NCBI GenBank assembly: GCA_003184365.1
Contig: NKYR01000117.1
Coordinates: forward strand, 57,620-121,619
DNA from: Evernia prunastri
Lineage: Eukaryota; Ascomycota; Lecanoromycetes; Lecanorales; Parmeliaceae
DNA length: 64,000 bases
Direction of reading: 5' to 3'
The notes under the pieces are model-generated. The model was not told the DNA's origin and made no database searches. It saw only the letters and a list, made by a program, of their open reading frames with translations. Shown piece by piece: positions 59,728 through 64,000 of this stretch (positions within the stretch are counted from its first letter, which is position 1; every line of letters starts with the position of its first letter). A program made the translations under genes and the position numbers.

Positions 59728-61590
59728 CTAAGCCACATGCTTCACATCCACATGGAATAGCTTCAACAGATTATGCCGGTGATAGAACTCCCTGATGACC
59801 TTCCCATAAAAATACAACGGCACGGTCGTCAACACCAAAGCCGCCTGGATGCCAGCGATCGCATAAAACGTGTTCGCCGTCCCACTCCTGATCAGCCAAA
59901 TGGGCAAAAATTTGCCCGCCCCAAAGCTGAAGAAATTCCGCAACATGACCGAAAACACCGCCGTCTCCACGCTGATTTCGCGGTGGGCGTCGAGCAGGTA
60001 CGCGAACGTGTTGCTCTGCTGCGTCACCGTGGTGAAGATCACCATGCCGTAGATGAAACTCATCACCACCCAGTTGATCTCGTGGCCCGGAGCGGCCGTG
60101 CTCGCGTACCAGCCGAAGAGCGCGAGGCCCGGGACCCCGACGACGAGGCCGAAGGCGATGAGGTAGAGGCGGAATTCGGGCTCGTAGACGCGGTTGTTGC
60201 GGCGGGCGGCGTATTTGGCGGTGCTGTCGGCGAGGGCGCCCATGACGATGAAGGCCATGAAGGCGCCGACGGCGGGGAAGGCGCTCAGGTGGCCGAGTTG
60301 GGCCGGGGTGTAGGAGGTGGGCGGGGGCGAGAAAATTTGCGCTACGACGACGGTGAGGGCGATGAACTGTTCGCGTGAGCTGGTTAGCGATTTGAGATGT
60401 TGTGGGGGCTTGGCTGTAGGCTCACCCAGGCGACGTAGGTACCTCCGACGAGAAACGACCAGATGACAGCTGGGTAGAGGCCGCAGGTGAAGAAACGGGC
60501 GAGGAGTACGAGTGGGTTGTCTCTTGTCTCAAGGCCCCGGATTGGGAGGAGCTCTTGCCAATAGGACCGCGGGAGTTCGTTGCTGTGCGTCTCCATGGTG
60601 GAGATGTCTTTATTATGGGGGCCAGCTGAGATGTCACTTCCGGATTCTTTAGCTGCGGCGACTACATCTGCAGAAAGGTTTTCCTCTGTAACGGGCAGGT
60701 TGTCACTAGAGGTTATGTCCGTCTCGTATATCGCAGGTCGGTTATAGCTTGTCTCGGGGGCTGCGAAGAAGATCAAGAGAAGCGCGACGGCTGTGAAGGC
60801 CGTCATGATCCAGAAGTTCGTTCTCCACCCGTATTTGTCGGCAACATAGCCGCTGACAATTGGAGATAGATTGAGTGGCCCCAGGGACATTACGTTGAGG
60901 AAAGCGATCCGTTTACCCCTTTGGTGGACCTAACACCGGGGTCAGCTCCTTCCTTGAGACCCAACTCGAAATTTCAAGGAGCTCGACGAACGAAGTATAG
61001 ATCTCCAACTGTCGCCAACACGATCGATTCATAAGCACCCAGTCCCAGTCCAGCAATGAACCTCGCAGCAAAAAAGCTACCATAGTCCTTTTCAATCAAA
61101 GCGCACCAGACAACTGAAACCAGGAAGATTGTAGTCGAGATCAGGTAGACCGGCCTCTTGCCAATCATGCGGGCCAAGACCGAGGCAAAGATACACGAGA
61201 CGGCGGACGCGAGTGGTGAGTAAGATGACAGGTTTTCAATCTTTGTGATCGAAGTCTTAAATTCAAGTAGCAGAACCCCATTGACTGTCTGCAGTATGCC
61301 ACTTTGGATACCGCCCAGAGTGATGGAGAGGCATATGGCAAAGAGACAGAAGTCTTTCTTCCACAATGGCCAGTTCTGTCAAGAAGGTAAATAGTGAAGC
61401 CAGCCGAATTGTACAGTTATGAATAGATATCACCCACCAAAGGATCTCTGGGGCTGTTAGAAGGTCGGGGCACGAGCACAATGTCATCTTTCCCCTTTCC
61501 TGTCCTCCTCGGTAGGTCGTTCTGGAGGAGAACCGCAGTCGCAGGAACGTGCGCTCCTTGCCGCTTGGGCTCTATAATGCCAAGCCCCAT
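59728..61590 (-). CDS. Major facilitator superfamily transporter, 12-TM drug:H+ type
   Basis: Four exons: 61590-61438, 61375-60992, 60929-60426 and 60366-59728. Introns are 62, 62 and 59 bases (GTGGGT, GTTCGT and GTGAGC donors). The product is 559 residues. The polar N-terminus ends in DPLNWPLWKKD, typical of fungal DHA1-like transporters. Helices 1-6 follow, including GLGLGAYESI and YFVHQRGKRIAF as the loop 2-3 region. A polar central loop of about 60 residues separates them from a second set of hydrophobic segments (GGTYVAWFIALTVVV, FGLVVGVPGLALFGWY, SFIYGMVIF). It is a plasma-membrane solute:proton antiporter; the substrate is not predictable. An upstream in-frame GTG is not used. Confidence 0.88.
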
Positions 61591-62287
61591 TTGCGGGGTC
61601 GTACGTACGCACACGAGACAGTAATGAGAGTTGAGGTACCTCGATGGCAGTTTAATATTAATTGACGCTCAAACAACGTTGCACCGCATCCCAGTATGTA
61701 ATTAGATGGTCACGACGAGAGACTCTTGCCAGGGCGATGCAGCGCTTATGGACTCTTTTCTGCCATGCGATTGTTTGGTACGAATTGTATACCGTACCAC
61801 AGTCAGCTTGCGCTAGGATTAGACTCTGCCAGATGGGAGGTTCGGTCTGCTGCACGCCTCGACTCACTCAGCATTGAATACGATATCCCACAGACCGCCT
61901 TTTGTCCAAAGGCTGCGTGCATTGGAACGCAACCAATGACATAACCCTACATTTATTGATTGAAAAATAGCGTCCGTCAGCACGTAAGCGTGCGTAGAGC
62001 TTTTTTACTAATCATTCCTCTGGTGAGACTGACCGGCATGTTGGCTACGCTGGCTTGACCCCGATCAAATATTCTGCCGCCTTGTTTTCTCCTTGTGCAA
62101 TAGGCAACGTAGTTCTCTCATCGCTGCGATATGAATTTCATTGTTGCTACCGTAGGGAGCAAAAGGTCACGCTAGTAGGTACTTACGGTTTCCCCAGACC
62201 TAAGGCTCATTGGTTGATGTATATCACTACGTGGTAGTCTAATACTAATGGAGTTACTCTTGCGGAAATCGATAATTATCTAAGCAG
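61591..62287. other. Intergenic stretch
   Basis: Promoter side of the transporter; no gene recognised. Confidence 0.4.
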
Positions 62288-62811
62288 GAGTGCTGGCAAT
62301 CGCGAATGTGGGCGGGCTAGACAGACCGCCCGCCACCTACTACACGAATGTAGGCTGTATGCAAAGCAGAGGAGTAGGCTTTGGGCAGCGGAAAGGAGGA
62401 AGGTGCAAGGGGGGGTGATAACTCACGAAGATATGCTGACAACACCTCGCTACGCCTCCATGGCGGCGAATTTTATATGGAATACTGGGCTCATTGGGCA
62501 ATTTCGAGCCCTCGATGAAGAACAAGAAGAAGGATTCGTAGAGGCATGATATCAACAAGCAGGACGCGGCCACGATGTGGGGGGCCCCAGCGTAGTAGGG
62601 TACCCCCCCACAAGGATGCATGCAATGAGGCAGCAAGTGGATCCACACCGATTTGTATAGCCTCACTTTTGCTAGTGGGGCAATATGATTGGCTGGATTG
62701 GCTGGTAGATGGATTATGTAATCTCGCATAGTTGGCCCACTAAGGGACTAACTTCAGGGTAGTATGACATAATCAATCAAAATCAATCAATCAATCGAGT
62801 GCTGGCAATCG
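62288..62811 (+). mobile_element. 5'-truncated LINE (Tad-like) insertion with 15-base target-site duplication
   Basis: The element spans about 62303-62796. An open frame at 62304-62549 encodes the C-terminal end of a non-LTR retrotransposon polyprotein: a zinc-knuckle-like ECGRARQTARHLLHEC, then MAANFIWNTGLIGQF, stop TGA 62549. A 3' UTR follows, ending in an AATC-type simple tail (62771-62796). The 15-base word GAGTGCTGGCAATCG stands at both ends (62288-62302 and 62797-62811), which is a perfect target-site duplication. Nearly all of the element, including reverse transcriptase, is missing 5', as expected after incomplete reverse transcription. Confidence 0.8.
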
Positions 62812-63867
62812 AAAAAAAAGTTCAACGATAGCGCAAAACCACATTTTTGTTCACACATCCACAACGACATCATTTACGGGCCTGACGCCTACGGTACGGT
62901 AATCAGCTCATTATGAGGTATCTGCCCGTACCCATAATAAGCGGTTTACACGACTGTAGGTCTCGGGTCCAAGGACCCCCTGAAAATCGCGCGATGTCAC
63001 GTGCTCTTTCCGACAGTCAGATCATCAAGCACGATGTCTTCCTGTCGACTGAGTCATAAGTTCAACGATATAGATCGTCCATCGATCTCGCTCTATCATA
63101 AGCACATCATTATCATCAATCCAGTCTTCAAAACAGTCTTCGACGCGTCTGGCAAGAAGCCACGTGTCGTTTCAATTATGTCAACAATCAGTTATCTCAG
63201 TATTTATTACGGACGTACCCTAGCTGTCAGGTACAAAGGGAGTGTTTATGGCTATGTGTCAGGCACATAGAGTATTTATTGGTCATTGACACATTCTCAT
63301 TATCACATAGGCTAGCGGGGATTCTTCCTAGTATTTAAGCGCTCTTCTCCTGTGTACATATTCGCTCTTTATCTAGTTGTCTTATTCAATTTACCCCCAT
63401 TAGACTTGACTCTGGGCACGGTTCTGACACTACAACTAGATCATCCACCCTTCCGTTCGTACTGACAAGCGAACAGTAAAAGAAAATTGTCATCGGGACC
63501 GTTGTGAAGACGTTTCGACGTCAGATCATTGGACATCCGGGTGTGGCCTACTTACGGGCAAAACGAACCATTCGTGGCTAGGACTTGTTGACCACAAGGA
63601 AAACCCCTTACGAGGAGGTACTGCTGCATACGTGCAAGCACCCCAGCATTCGTGCAAACAACCCCCCTAACAAAAAGAACAAACTTCATTAAAGAACAAA
63701 GACTTCTTTCTCCGCTCCGCATCCAACTCCGCCTGGACGTTCTTCCTTAAGCAGTCAAGAAACCACCCCATCAAGCTGTTACCATTCAAAAGAACACCAT
63801 TCAAAGCATTACCAGTCTTCGTGGCACCTCAAACGGATAAGAAACGAGTGTGCTAGACAGTGACAAC
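62812..63867. other. Possible LTR or leader of a second element
   Basis: A TATTTAAG box lies near 63334 and the sequence to 63867 has no gene. It might be an LTR and leader, but I see no matching LTR, primer-binding site or TG...CA ends that I can defend. Confidence 0.25.
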
Positions 63868-64000
63868 ATGGCACGAGGAAAAGGTGTTGAGAGTTCAGAA
63901 GATGAGGCTACTCCACTTGATACGGCGGAACTCCAGGAGTCTCTCAAGGACATTCAAGAAGGAGCCAGCAGCCTCTTGAAACAAACGAAAGAACGAAGAG
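63868..64000 (+). CDS. Open frame running off the right edge, possibly gag-like
   Basis: Open from ATG 63868 to the end of the window: 44 residues, charged (MARGKGVESSEDEATP, then ELQESLKDIQEGASSLL). The acidic, coiled-coil-like start after a long leader would suit a retrotransposon gag protein. There is no domain to confirm this, and an ordinary gene is possible. Confidence 0.35.
   Translation, partial: MARGKGVESSEDEATPLDTAELQESLKDIQEGASSLLKQTKERR

Noticed and set aside
62340..62729. 129-residue minus-strand frame
   Set aside because: Antisense to the LINE coding remnant, whose + strand frame carries family motifs.
1..64000. CRISPR arrays, bacterial operons, ribosome-binding sites
   Set aside because: Spliced eukaryotic nuclear genes throughout; no spaced repeat array seen.

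Overview
The window reads as nuclear DNA of a filamentous ascomycete (Pezizomycotina). Introns are about 45-65 bases with GTNNGT-like donors, CTAAC-type branch sites and YAG acceptors. Many families are typical of this group: a Zn2Cys6 regulator, a PTH11-like rhodopsin-domain membrane protein, an asco-laccase with a C-terminal DSGL motif, a DUF7580-like protein, a C2H2-finger protein with a PH-like C-terminus, and NR-PKS/NRPS remnants. The class is not certain; a Dothideomycete is a guess. Exon borders were worked out by hand from reading frame, splice motifs and family fit.

Layout. 1-7.6 kb: 5' part of a Zn2Cys6 regulator, an AMID/FSP1-like flavoprotein, a HeLo-like fragment, a rhodopsin-domain membrane protein and a five-exon TENA-like gene with a damaged first intron. 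7.6-10.1 kb: gene-poor, with diverged duplications. 10.1-12.4 kb: LSM3 and eIF2B-delta, divergent housekeeping genes. 12.4-26.4 kb: sparse, with a short repeat protein, a Sec14-like lipid-transfer protein and a laccase. 26.4-30.9 kb: an SDR and a large membrane protein with a 15-base micro-exon. 31.3-34.3 kb: a decayed NRPS or PKS-NRPS terminus (A-T-R) beside an intact NmrA-like gene. 36.1-42.0 kb: a C2H2-finger protein (one frameshift) divergent from a DUF7580-like gene. 42.4-44.5 kb: POL12. 46.7-54.2 kb: a fossil secondary-metabolite region with a decayed NR-PKS, an intact P450 and a decayed acyl-CoA ligase. 56.1-61.6 kb: a small hydrophilic protein, Golgi GDA1 and an MFS transporter. 62.3-64 kb: a 5'-truncated LINE with target-site duplication and a possible second element entering from the right.

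How it fits together. Conserved single-copy genes (LSM3, eIF2B-delta, POL12, GDA1) are separated by accessory tracts carrying repeats, pseudogenes and self/non-self-type proteins. The least expected structure is a pair of about 400-base dispersed repeats (35137-35540 and 54845-55252), 20 kb apart. Each carries a TATA-like box and the same short open frame with a signal-peptide-like start. The two differ by an in-frame codon and mostly silent changes, which suggests a small secreted-peptide family, one copy having lost its ATG.
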